DNA of 64,000 bases from Silene latifolia (Eukaryota; Streptophyta; Magnoliopsida; Caryophyllales; Caryophyllaceae), in NCBI RefSeq assembly GCF_048544455.1, contig NC_133528.1:50892293-50956292 (forward strand), written 5' to 3'. Position numbers and translations under genes: made by a program. Within the stretch, counting starts at the first letter, position 1, and every line of letters starts with the position of its first letter. Positions 46,471 through 56,822 of this stretch are shown here, piece by piece. The notes under the pieces are model-generated. The model worked only from the letters and a program-made list of their open reading frames with translations. It was not told the origin of the DNA and ran no database searches.

Positions 46471-47463
46471 TGGTAAGTCCATTTTATATACACTCTAACC
46501 CCATATTTTAGCTCTATTTTACATGCTAATTTGCACTAATCTTAGTGTTATTGAGCTAATATTGCATTCTAGTTGTATTTGTATGGTTTGTCATATTTTG
46601 TAGGTATTTGAGCTTTTAGGAGCATAATTCTACATATTTTGCAAACACTATAAGCAAGGCTAAATAGAAGAGCATGATGGACCAACCAAGAGATGTTAAT
46701 TACATGGATTTGCATGCATAAAGATATGGATTAAAATAAGAAATGCAAAATAAGGTCTTATGCAAAGTTAAGCCCAAGATTTGAAGTCCAATTAAGATGA
46801 AAAATTGGGTTGCTTAGTGAAGCTTTGGATGCTAATATCACATTTAACCAAGTGAATTAAGATGGAATTAGTGGCTCACAATTGATCCCATTGGCATTTA
46901 ATCAAGAAGTGAAGAGATTCGAAGCAAGCTTTAGGATGTTCATTGGATGCTCTTAGGATGCTCACTAAACATTTACCGGAGGATTGAAGTTGAGTTAATA
47001 GCTCACTTAGGATTCCTTTGGTAATTAATCAAGCAATTAAGAGAAAATATTTGGGGTTGACCCTTTGTATTTACTATAAGTTTCACCACTCATTTTCTAT
47101 ATAAAGGGTGTAGACTTCAACACTTTTACACACCATTTTTCTTAATATTTTTCTACACTACTTTCATGTTCTTAGTTTAGTTCTTAGTTTATTTTAGATT
47201 AGATTTACTACTTTCAAATCCTATGTTTAATTTAAGCATTTACATAATTTGCATGTGTGACCCGACCTCCCTAGAGTATTTCTTTATCATTATTGTTTCC
47301 TTCCATTATCCAACCAACCAATCATACGATAACCGACCTTGATAGAATTCACCCCATAACAAGTAATTAACAACTCTCGTCTCTCTCTAGATTCGATCCT
47401 TACGTACTACATTCATTTGTGTCTTGGGTATTTATTTTTGTATAGGTGCGCGATAGCCTATCA
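46471..47463 (+). repeat. 3' LTR of AthC with a 0.5-kb internal deletion
   Basis: 993 bp. It matches the 5' LTR except that sequence equivalent to 42563-43073 (511 bp) is missing and replaced by about 8 bases (CTTTCAAA) between GATTTACTA and TCCTATG near 47212. It starts TGGTAAG where the 5' copy has TGATAAA. Confidence 0.9.
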
Positions 47464-47907
47464 TCACTTAAGAAAAGAATTAGATTTAGTTCTTCTCTAA
47501 GATATTTACTTATTATATGGAAAAGATATATTGATAAATATAATATAGAGATATAAAATCTCTATCAAATATTATCTAATAAGATATCCCAAACCCTAGC
47601 TTGTGAAAAGAGAAAAGAGGGAGAGAAACACGTCTAAGATGGCCGTGCCTCTTCACGAAACCCTAGGAGGCTCGTTTAGGGTTTAGCATGAATAATTTGT
47701 ATAAACCCTAGATAGCATGACAACCCATAAGTTGTATTACTAATCAATAGGATAATTATAAATTATTAATCCAAAAATAAATATAAGATATGACCAAAAT
47801 AAATACTTTAGTTTAGAAAAACATTTTGAAATATTTTAAGCTTTAAAATCATGTTCTTCATAAGTCATCCAAAGTTATAGTTGAAATGATTATAACCTTT
47901 GATTTGG
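47464..47907. other. Unassigned repeat, right part
   Basis: Continuation of 41216-41837 after the AthC target duplication. AT-rich, with 'CCCAAACCCTAGC' and 'GAAACCCTAGGAGG'. No ORF. Cut at 47907 by AthD; TTTGG (47903-47907) is the expected duplication. Confidence 0.4.
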
Positions 47908-49543
47908 TGATGTGATTCATACATACGCACATTTAGTCCCCTAACTAAGGCTCATTTTGCATACTAATATAGCATTTCATAGCCATTTTATTCTAATTTT
48001 ATTCCTATTTGCTTTCCTAGTGCATTTTATATGTTTTGTAGGAAAGGAGATAATGAGGCGGAATTCCCATCTCTCGCGCATATTCGGAAGCTTGTTGATG
48101 ATCCTGGATGGACTAGTATGAAGAAGAGGCAAGAATGATGACCAAGAATGATATAAATAAAGAGTATATGAAGGCATCATAGGCATAAAAGCAAGGGAAG
48201 AAGGCCTGACCCTCAACCCGCTCGAGTCTAAGGCAACCCACTCAAGTTGACCCTCAACCCGCTCGATTCGAGCTCAACCCGCTCAAGTTGGTATCCAGAC
48301 TGCCTCCCACGGATCCCCTTTGAAACGTGCAATGCTCTATTCGACACTTATGCTTATTTCCTAATCTACCCCTGCTTAAACCTAATGTTGTACCTACTAT
48401 ATAAACTCCATTTGTAATAATCAAGAGATTAAGTCCTCTTAGTGGAGGCTAAGTTCCCTTAGATTAGATTAGGAGTATATTAGAATAGATTAGCCTTTAA
48501 TCATTCCACATATTGGACTTTAATCTTTCCCTAATTATTGTTCAAGAATTCTTAGATCTAGTTAGGTAATTTGAAGACTATTGGGTTATTTTTTTGGAGA
48601 ATTGACAACTCTTTATGAATCAATCAAGTTCTCCTCTATTATTCTTTCCTTTCCATGTGTTCATCTTAAGATTGGTATAATTTCTTCATTCTTTACTTAA
48701 TTATTGTTTATTGTTTCACTCTTCCATCATGTTTATACTTGTTAAGATGATGGACACCATTGTTAACATATTTTCCATGATAATGAGTGAGTAGTTTCCT
48801 AACTAGGGATTAGTGGGGGATCAGGGGAACAATTATGGGATAAATATATGCTTAATGTGTTCATATGAATGCTTGCTTATTGTATTTCCTACCTATGCAC
48901 ATGTCATGTTTGATGAAATGCTTGATTGACAACCTAACATGTTTCTCTTATCCTTTCAATAAGACTTGTAAGACATAAACCAACTCAAGGCTTGTTAGAC
49001 CATGCATATAGTTGATTAGGAAGAATTAAGTCGATTGTAGGTGTTGTAAAGTCTTGACCGACTCGACTCCGGGACTCAAACCTTCCTAGGACTCATTTAT
49101 GTTATCTTACCATGAATAGGGAAAACCAAGTCGACTTGTAGGTGTTGTAAAGTCTTGTCCGACTCGGCTCCGAGAGCTAAGTTTCCCTAGGAATTATAAG
49201 ATATACACTAACTTGATTCCAACAAAAATAATATCTTGCATCTTTATGATTCACTCACCATGATTCCCCTATAATCCCATGATTCCCTAGTATTATTTAC
49301 CATTTATTTACACCCTTGTTTCTATTTACTTGTCTTGTTCCTCAATTGTTTACATTTCCTAGTTGTAGCTTATAACACAACTTCAAACCCAAACCAATTG
49401 TGATACTAGCATAAATTGAGATAGATAGACTTAGAACCCAAAGCACACCATCTCGTGGATCGACCTCGACTTAACCATTAACTAGTTGTTTGTTGAGAAT
49501 ATAAATATGTGTGATTGAGTGAACAATGACTCGCTCACCGTCA
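47908..49543 (+). repeat. 5' LTR of AthD (1636 bp)
   Basis: TGATGTGATTC...CTCACCGTCA. It is colinear with the AthE LTR and shares the block 'GCACATTTAGTCCCCTAA' near the start. TATA-like CTATATAAA is at 48397-48405. Confidence 0.88.
48214..48292 (+). repeat. Palindrome array in the AthD LTR (AACCCGCTCGAGTT type)
   Basis: Five spaced copies of CAACCCGCTCGAGT-like units, some decayed (CAACCCACTCAAGT), about 100 bp upstream of the TATA-like box. Confidence 0.75.
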
Positions 49544-49546
49544 AAA

Positions 49547-49564
49547 TGGCACCGTTGCCGGGGA
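49547..49564 (+). promoter_or_regulatory. Primer-binding site of AthD
   Basis: TGGCACCGTTGCCGGGGA, one change from the canonical Athila PBS, three bases after the LTR end. Confidence 0.9.
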
Positions 49565-49698
49565 CGATGTTTTGTGATTAAGTTCTTGTTTGTTTGTATA
49601 TTTTAATTTTGCTTTAATTTTGAGGAACTTGTTCCTTAAGGTCGTTCTTACCGTTTTATTGTAGTTTCTTTGCTTGTAGTCGTTTCCTTGTCTTAGCT

Positions 49699-51054
49699 AT
49701 GATGATGGCTCAAGACTTGACACATGGAGTATGTAGTGGACCTTTTGAGTATGACAATGGGTATGGGGAGTTTTAGGAGCAACTAAACACACACCTACCT
49801 TACTACTCATACAATAAAAGTCCTAACTACTACCCCAACTTTCCCACCAAAATCACCACACCCAATATCCACAACAACCATCCACCCAAGACTCAATTTA
49901 CAACCAATTCCAAATGCCACTATATGACCACTTTCACACCCACACACAACAAGAATATGAGCATAACTTTGACATTCAAAATATGGTTCTCCAAATGATG
50001 GGAGACCAACAAAATTTCTTCACACAAATGCTAGAAGAGAGCCAAAATAGAAACAATGTTCTTCAATGCATTGTTACCCAAGGTGAGGAGTTGGCAATTC
50101 AAATTGCACAAATGAAGGCAACCCAACCAACCACTCCTCACGAATTCTTAAGCATTGATCATGAATGTGAATATGAAGGAATAACCTTTGATGTGGAAAG
50201 TGTGAAGTCGAAAGAGCCATTTCTCTTGAGCTCTTGTGAATATGAAAGTGTGTGTTTGATGAAGAAGATATGAGGTTAAGCAAACAAAATGCTCTTAGCC
50301 TTTGTGAGTATAAGGGTGTGACTTTTGATGTGAACATTGAGGTGATGGAGAAAGAGTTAATGAAGAGGAGTGAATCCTCTATTTATGATTTGTATGATGA
50401 CGAATCTATGGAAGAAGATGATGAGGGAAAGATGGACTCAATTGATGAACAGAGTTGTGGAGATTCCTCACTTGAGGAAACCATCCTTGAGAAGTTTGAA
50501 GACTATTTTAATGAAGAGGAAGAATGTCTCTTCATTATTGAACATGAAGAACTTCTCACACCCACTGTGGAACCCATGATAGTTGGAGATGACGTTATAG
50601 ACCTTCTCATGAAAGTCAAATCGTCGTATAAAAACTTCTTGGTGGATAAGTTCAAGGATAAATCTAAGCGGGAGCTATTTGCGAAAACTTGGCACCTACA
50701 ATCCCAACTTCTAAGTTACTCCTTCATCAATGCCATGAGAGTTCACCTCCTATTCTTAGAGGATTGATTAGTCCAAGTACTTTCATCATCAACTTTGAAA
50801 GAAATAGGAGCAACCGGAAAACCCTTTATGCCAAAAAGCTCATGTTTGCTAGTTACAAGAGTCGGGAAGGCCATCATGACAAAGCAAAGGAGAAAGGGAA
50901 AAAGTTTAAAGAGAGGCTCTTCATGGATTGGACATACTCTATCTTTAAATGGTTCAAAACCTACTCATGCTTATTTGAGGACCATTCACAAGCTTTTGAT
51001 CAACTATTGAGAGCATTGAACTCCATGGATAAAGGAATTTGCCATTTGACTTAG
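49699..51054 (+). pseudogene. AthD acidic internal ORF with LLRAL tail, broken
   Basis: Homologue of the AthE ORF at 54622. It starts MMMAQDLTHGV, has TAG at 49774-49776, and shifts frame near 49840, 50255 and 50700. Pieces are visible at 49914-50273, 50252-50767 and 50689-51054. Layout: a Tyr/Asn/Pro/Gln-rich N-terminus, a predicted coiled coil ('FFTQMLEESQNRNNVLQ'), a long acidic region with 'MIVGDDVIDLL', a basic stretch, and SQAFDQLLRALNSM at the end. It has no known enzymatic domain. Confidence 0.75.
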
Positions 51055-51325
51055 TTTGGCGGAGTCCTATCTCAAACCGCCGTTTGTAATTTACTTTTAG
51101 TGTGATATTGCATGCATTCACCATATGAGAGATGAAAAGGAGGGATCTCATATTTTGATTGAGCATATTGAAGGAAACTGATGAAAATGAGAAGATAGGA
51201 AATGCAAAGAAATGAAGAAAATGAAGGATTCGAGCTTTGGGTCAATTCTTGCATCAATCCGTGGGACCGAGGCCAACTTGCGTGAGTTGAAGCCTAAAGA
51301 AAGAAAAAAAAGTTCAGTGCATGAG

Positions 51326-51450
51326 AACTCGGGCGGATTCTTGAGAAAACAAGCGTCCCAACGCCTCAACTCGAGCGGGTCAAAATCAACTCGAGCGGGT
51401 CGAGCAGTAACTCGAGCGGGTCAGAATTGACTAGAGCGGGTTGACCCTGA
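51326..51450 (+). promoter_or_regulatory. Internal palindrome array of AthD
   Basis: Four copies of AACTCGAGCGGGTC (51367-51450) and one variant, ACTCGGGCGGATTC (51328). These are the complement of the AthD LTR unit, so this is the element's own motif in the opposite orientation. In AthE the equivalent array precedes ORF1; here ORF1 is gone. Confidence 0.75.
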
Positions 51451-52167
51451 AACTCACTTTTTCTCTCATTTGACTCGTGACATTGCTACATATGCATCCT
51501 ATCTACCATCTTCATCTCCTACAATATACAAACTATTGAGATCATGATTGTAAGAACCCTTTTCTTTCCCTATCTCTCATGTATAGTTGCATTGTATTTT
51601 AGAATAGACTTGCATTTGTAAAATATTTCATATCACTTTTGCATTAGTTAGTTCATGTAGTATAGTTTGCATTGTAATATATTTCACATGATTCATGTAG
51701 TTAGTTGCATATACACTTACATTCATGCATAGTCACTAATGACCAAACCTATTCCTTTCTACACTAGAAATAGTGCTTAAATCGGTTTGGGGAGGTTTGA
51801 TCATAGGTGATCATAGCTTAATAGGGAACACGCATCATCTAGTGTAGTTTAGATTGCATTCATTTGTTATATATGTCATATAGAATTGCATTCATATCAT
51901 ATCATTGTATTTGTACTTCATTTCCATAAATTCAAAAATCCAAAAACATGTATTTCTTTTTCATTCCTACTCTTACATGTACATTGAGGACAATGTCCAA
52001 AATAAATTGAAGGCTAGGAATTTATATTCTAAAAAATACATAAAAATTTGAAAATTTTCGAAAAAACTCAAAAATATGTTCTTTAATTTCATAAAATCAA
52101 AATCCATAAAAAATTCAAAATTTCAAAAACCAAAAACATGTTCTTCACTTTGTACTGTAGAATTTTA

Positions 52168-52444
52168 TACTCCCTCCGTACCAGACCAAAGGTAACACTT
52201 ACTATAAAAGGACGTACCACACCAAAGGTAACATTCCTTATTTGGCCCATAATATTACCAAATTATCCTTATACTCATTTGATATTTACACAAAATGCCA
52301 TTACATACCCCACCTACTAACCCACAATTAAACCAACAATTACATACCCCACCTATTTTTTCCCTCTTTACCCTTACTTTTTCCACATTTTCTTAAATAC
52401 TCCACTTTTCCCTACGTTACCTTTGGTGTGGTACGGAGGGAGTA
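52168..52444. mobile_element. Stowaway MITE (273 bp) with TA duplication
   Basis: The element spans 52170-52442: terminal inverted repeats CTCCCTCCGTACCA... and ...TGGTACGGAGGGAG, flanked by TA on both sides. A second copy of the repeat's inner part (CGTACCACACCAAAGGTAAC) lies at about 52214-52233. The equivalent site in AthE (near 59000) is empty. Non-coding; moved by Tc1/mariner-type transposase in trans. Confidence 0.93.
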
Positions 52445-52498
52445 TATTGTATATATTTGTTTGTTTGTTTGTCACTCTTATCACATTGGGTCGACTAC

Positions 52499-52610
52499 GC
52501 CACATTTGAGGCATGAAGGAAATAGAAGACCGCATGGTATGATGTTTCCAAATCTCTTTCCTCCTTTTTATATGTTAATGACAATGTGGCTATATTTTGA
52601 TTGATGCGGT
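52499..52610 (+). other. Candidate RNA pseudoknot block (AthD copy)
   Basis: GCCACAT 52499-52505, ACCGCAT 52529-52535, ATGTGGC 52584-52590, ATGCGGT 52604-52610: the same four segments as in AthA and AthE, while neighbouring bases differ. Confidence 0.4.
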
Positions 52611-52884
52611 ATGAACCAATGTATTTTTAGGAGTTGCATCTAGATTATATGGCATTTTAGTTGATAGAAGCATATGCATTAGAGTTGTATATATGTTAGT
52701 TGCATCATGGCATGTGGTTGCATATTAGAAAATTTTGTGAAAATGCCTATTTGGGAAGCTTGACAAGTGTATATAAGACCGTTGTAGATAATATTTCTCC
52801 TTGAGACTTTGTTTGCTAGAATACTCTCAAGACACCCTAGGATGTGTCATACTAGTATCTTTTGTCCCATGGTCTAAGGCCTAG

Positions 52885-54464
52885 TAATGTGACTCTTATT
52901 TGCGTACATTTAGTCCCCTAATTGAGCCTATTTTGCATACTATTATAACATTTCATGACCATTTTATCCGTCAAATGCTTTCTATTTTGCTTTTCTAGTG
53001 CATTTTATATGTTTTATAGGAAAGGAGATAATAAGGCGGAATTCCCGTCCCTCATGCATATTCGGAAGCATGTTGATAACCTTAGATGGACTAGTATGAA
53101 GAGGAAGCAAGAACGACGACCAACTAAGCAAGAATAAGGAGTATACAAAGACTAAAGGATGAGAAGCAAGGATCACACTGAGGAACAATCCGAGCGGCTT
53201 AGGCAGAAGACGAGCGGATCCTGCTCTCATGCTCCGAGCGTCCCGTGCAGAAGACGCTCGTCTCCCTCCCCTTACAATCCGAGCGTCTCCCTTCCTGGTC
53301 CGAACGTCTCGTGGCTACACTAGTGTGATTTTCTCATCTCCTCGCAAGACTTGCATTTCCCTAGTTTAAAACCTAGCATTGTTATTTACTAATCTATCCT
53401 TACTTAACCTAATGATGTACTACTATATATACCCCATTTGTAATAATAAAAAGGAGAGGCCAATTAGACAACCATTAGACTAGGAGTAGATTAGGATAGT
53501 TTAATCTCAACCATTCCACTTTAATCTTTCCTTAATCATTGTTCAAGTTTATTATTATTGGGTAATTGAATATTATTGGGTTATTATTTGGAGAATTGAC
53601 AACTCTTCATCAATCAATCAAGTTCTCTTCTTTTATTCTTTGCTTTATTATTTGGAATCATCTTCATAGGTATAATTCTCCTTTACCCTTGTTTAATTAT
53701 TGTTAATCACTTTCATTTATTCATCATGTTTTGCTTTGTTAATATGATTGAAAACCTTATTAGCATGTTGAACTTGATAATGAGTGAGTAGTTTCCTTAG
53801 CTAGGATTAATGGGCAATTAGGGGAAACAAACATGGGAAATGATTCATGCTTAATCTAATATGTTTTCATAATTAATTTGCTTGCTTGTTGTGATTTCAA
53901 CCTATGCACATGTTATGTTTGATGAAATGCAAGCCTATGAATCCTTGCATTTTTACCCATCACCTATCTCTTTAATGGGGCTTGTAAGACATAAACCAAC
54001 TCGAGTCTCATTAGACCATGCATAAAGTTGAATAGGAGGAGACTAAGTCGACTTGTAGGTGTTGTACAATCTAATCGATTCGGCGCCAGGACCTAAATCT
54101 TCCTAGGGATTGTAAGATATACACTAACTCGATCCCATCACAACAATAATTGCTTGCGTATAAATTGAGAACATGTTTGTATGATCGACTCCCATAAATC
54201 CCCTATGAACCTATGATATCCTAGCACTTTTAATCATTTGTTTACATCCTTCCTTTTGTTGCTTGCTTTACTTCATTGCTTGCATTAGTTTAGACTCACC
54301 AACTACAAACCCAAATCAATTGTGACACTAGCATAAATTGAGATAGATTAACTTAGAACCCAAAGCACACCGTCCTATGGATCAACCTCGTCTTAACCAC
54401 TAACTAGTTGTTTGTTGAGAATCTAAATGTGTTTGATTGGGAGACACGATGACACCTTCCATCA
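52885..54464 (+). repeat. 5' LTR of AthE (1580 bp)
   Basis: It starts TAATGTGACTC where relatives have TGATGTGA, so the first dinucleotide is mutated, and ends CTTCCATCA. TATA-like CTATATATACC is at about 53424. The palindrome array is at 53185-53312. Confidence 0.85.
53185..53312 (+). repeat. Palindrome array in the AthE LTR (mixed GACGCTCGTC and AATCCGAGCGG)
   Basis: About eight units sharing the core CGAGCG/CGCTCG: ACAATCCGAGCGG, GACGAGCGGATC, GACGCTCGTC, CCGAGCGTCTC. It ends about 110 bp before the TATA-like box. Confidence 0.75.
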
Positions 54465-54467
54465 AAA

Positions 54468-54485
54468 TGGCGTCGTTGCCGGGGA
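54468..54485 (+). promoter_or_regulatory. Primer-binding site of AthE
   Basis: TGGCGTCGTTGCCGGGGA, one change from the canonical Athila PBS, three bases after the LTR end. Confidence 0.9.
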
Positions 54486-54621
54486 CGGTGTTATGTGATT
54501 AAGTTCTTACTTGTTTGTCTATTTTTATTTGTGCTTTAACCTTGAGGAACTTGTTCCTCAAGGTTCGTTTTTACCGTTTTATTGTAGTTTCCATGTTTGT
54601 AGTTGTATCTTTATCTTTGCT

Positions 54622-56014
54622 ATGATGATGACCCAAGACTTGGTACATGGAGTATGAGGTGGATCTTTTGAGTATGACTACAATGGGTATGGGGAGTTTG
54701 AGGAGAAAGTCAACACAAACCTACCTTACTACTCATACAAAGAAAATCCTAACTACTACCCCAAAATTTCCCACCAAAATCACCACATCCAATATCCACA
54801 ACAACCACCCACCCAATACCCACTTCATAATGAATTCCAAATACCACAATACAACCACTTTCACACCCATCCACAACAAAAAGATGAGCCTAACTTTGAC
54901 ATTCAAGGTATGATTCTCCAATTAATGGGATATCAACAAAACTTTTTCAAACAAGTGCTAGAAGAAAGCCAAATTAGAGACAATGTCCTTCAAAATATTG
55001 TTACCCATGGTAAGGAGTTAGCAAATCAAATCGCCCAAATGAAAGAAACCCAAGAAGCCACTCCCCAACAATCCTTCAACATTGTCCGTGAATGCGAATT
55101 TGAAGGGGTAACCTTTGACATAGAAGATGAGTGGGAAGAGCCAATCTCCTTGAGCTCTGGTGAGTATGAAAGTGTGGTATTTGATGAAGAAGACACGAGG
55201 TTGAGTAAGCCAAATACTCTTAGCCTTTTGTGAGTATGAGGGTATGTCCTTTGATGTGAATATCGAGATGATGGAGAAAGAGTTATTGAAGAAAATTGAA
55301 GCCCCCATCTATGATTCTTATGAGGATAGCCATGATGACGAGATCGTGAAAGAAACTTATGTGTTTTACAAGGACTTTTGGAATGAGGAAGAAGGAATTT
55401 GTGGGATTAGCTTACTTGAGGAGCCTATCCTCGAGAAATTTGAGATACCTTACTATGGAGAGAATGAATATCTTTTCCCTATCGACCATGAAGACCATTT
55501 CGCACCCACCATGGAACCTATGATCGTTGGAGATGATATGGTGGACCTTCTCCAAAAAGTCAAATCATCATATAAAGGGTACTTAGTGGAAAAGCTCAAG
55601 AACAAACTTGCAAATAAAGTCACTTGTGGAAATTTGGCATCCACAATTTCAACTTCTAAAGAACCCGATTATCAATGTTGTGAGAATTCTCCTTCTACTT
55701 TGAAAGGATTGAGTAACCAAAATGCTATCATCATCACCGAAATTAAAGGAGAAGATGTTAAATGGAAATCTCCGGACGAAAGTGAGCCATACTTCATCCT
55801 TAGCATTGACAAGAATCATGGGCTTGTTGGTTTGAAGCGTTGCAAATATTCAAGTGCCAAGAGAAAGGTGAAAAAGAGAGTGAATGACAAGTCTCCTTGG
55901 CCAAGCTTTATTTTGAAGTTAAGCAAACCATACTTATGCTTATTTAGGGCTTGTTCACAAGCTTTTGATCTTCTTCTAAGAGCCTTGAGCTCAATGGACA
56001 AAGAATCTCGATAA
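54622..56014 (+). pseudogene. AthE acidic internal ORF with LLRAL tail
   Basis: ATG 54622, with TGA at codon 12 (54655-54657) where AthD has TGT, and a frameshift near 55232; otherwise readable to 56014. Layout: an N-terminus rich in Tyr, Asn, Pro and Gln, a coiled coil ('FFKQVLEESQIRDNVLQN'), a long acidic region with 'MIVGDDMVDLLQKVKSSYKG', a basic segment ('KRKVKKRVNDK'), a short hydrophobic stretch and CSQAFDLLLRALSSM. It takes the place of gag but shows no zinc knuckle. Confidence 0.75.
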
Positions 56015-56265
56015 TTTGAACTAGTTTGGTGAAGTCCTATCTCAAACCACAATTTGTAAAATATTCCTTCCCATAGTCTTTGCATTGTATAATATTGTAT
56101 ATAATTTCGCATTTCTTACATTCCCTTACATGAGAGTAGTGAGAGAGGGTTTCTTACCTATTTATTGAGCATAATTTCAGAAAGAGATAAGAAGGAATCA
56201 CAAAAGGGTGCAAGGGAACGATTTTTGAATAAAAGAAAGAAGGGGTTGAGAAAGACGGCATGAAA

Positions 56266-56690
56266 TGCTCGTCCCGAGGGCAGGACGCTCGTCCAGAGCC
56301 TTGTCCTGAGCATTAATCAGCACTGACTAAGAATCTGCTCGGATTCCACAGGAGACGATCGTCTCAAATGGAAGACGCTCGTATAGCACCTGGGACGCTC
56401 GTCTTGAACATAGACATGGAAACAATATTTCACTGGATGAGAATCCGCTCGGATTCATAAGGATCCGCTCAACCCAGATGAGACGCTCGTCTCAAACAGG
56501 ATACGCTCGTCCCCAACCGGTCTCAAAAGTTCCAAGATCCCTGACTAAGAATCCGCCCGTCCTCTCATCAAGACGCTCGGATTATTCCATCGAGACGCTC
56601 GTCCCGTGCTGAAGACGCTCGGATCTGCTCTTATTTTTGCTGAAACCTCGTGGAATTAGCCCGAGTCCAGCCCTAACCCGCTCGACTTCC
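56266..56690 (+). promoter_or_regulatory. Large internal palindrome array upstream of ORF1 (AthE)
   Basis: More than a dozen units over 425 bp: GAGACGCTCGTCTC-like and GAATCCGCTCGGATTC-like palindromes interleaved, all with the CGCTCG core. TATA-like CTTTATAAAC follows at 56701-56710 and the ORF1 ATG at 56823. The layout copies that of the LTR (array, then TATA, then transcript), so an internal ORF1 promoter is likely, though this is inference. Confidence 0.65.
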
Positions 56691-56822
56691 ACCCCTTTTC
56701 CTTTATAAACACCCCCACCATCACTCATTTTCCTTACCTTATCTACTCAAAATCTCACAACAACATCTCTCAAAAATCCCCATCACAAAAATCAACCCAA
56801 AACCTTAACTTTTTAACCAAAA

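Larger units (their letters stand above)
41838..47463 (+). mobile_element. AthC: Athila-type element, pol-less (5626 bp)
   Basis: 5' LTR 41838-43319, PBS 43325-43342, one ORF (43490-44551), 3' non-coding region, PPT and 3' LTR 46471-47463. Target duplication TCACT at 41833-41837 and 47464-47468. No pol and no ORF1. Unlike the other Athila elements here, its LTRs lack a palindrome array. Confidence 0.93.
47908..52884 (+). mobile_element. AthD: Athila-type element, pol-less and ORF1-less, partial
   Basis: 5' LTR 47908-49543, PBS 49547-49564, broken acidic ORF, internal palindrome array, then 3' non-coding sequence. It is cut at 52884 by AthE; its 3' end should lie right of the window. Compared with AthE, everything between the internal array and the post-ORF1 region (the ORF1 gene) is missing. 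A Stowaway MITE sits at 52170-52442. Confidence 0.88.
51451..52884 (+). other. 3' non-coding region of AthD (cut by AthE)
   Basis: Colinear with 58360-59430 of AthE. It has CATTGAGGACAATG (about 51983-51996), but the G-tract has decayed to TTGAAGGCTAGG. The crossed 7-mers are at 52499-52610. Confidence 0.75.
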
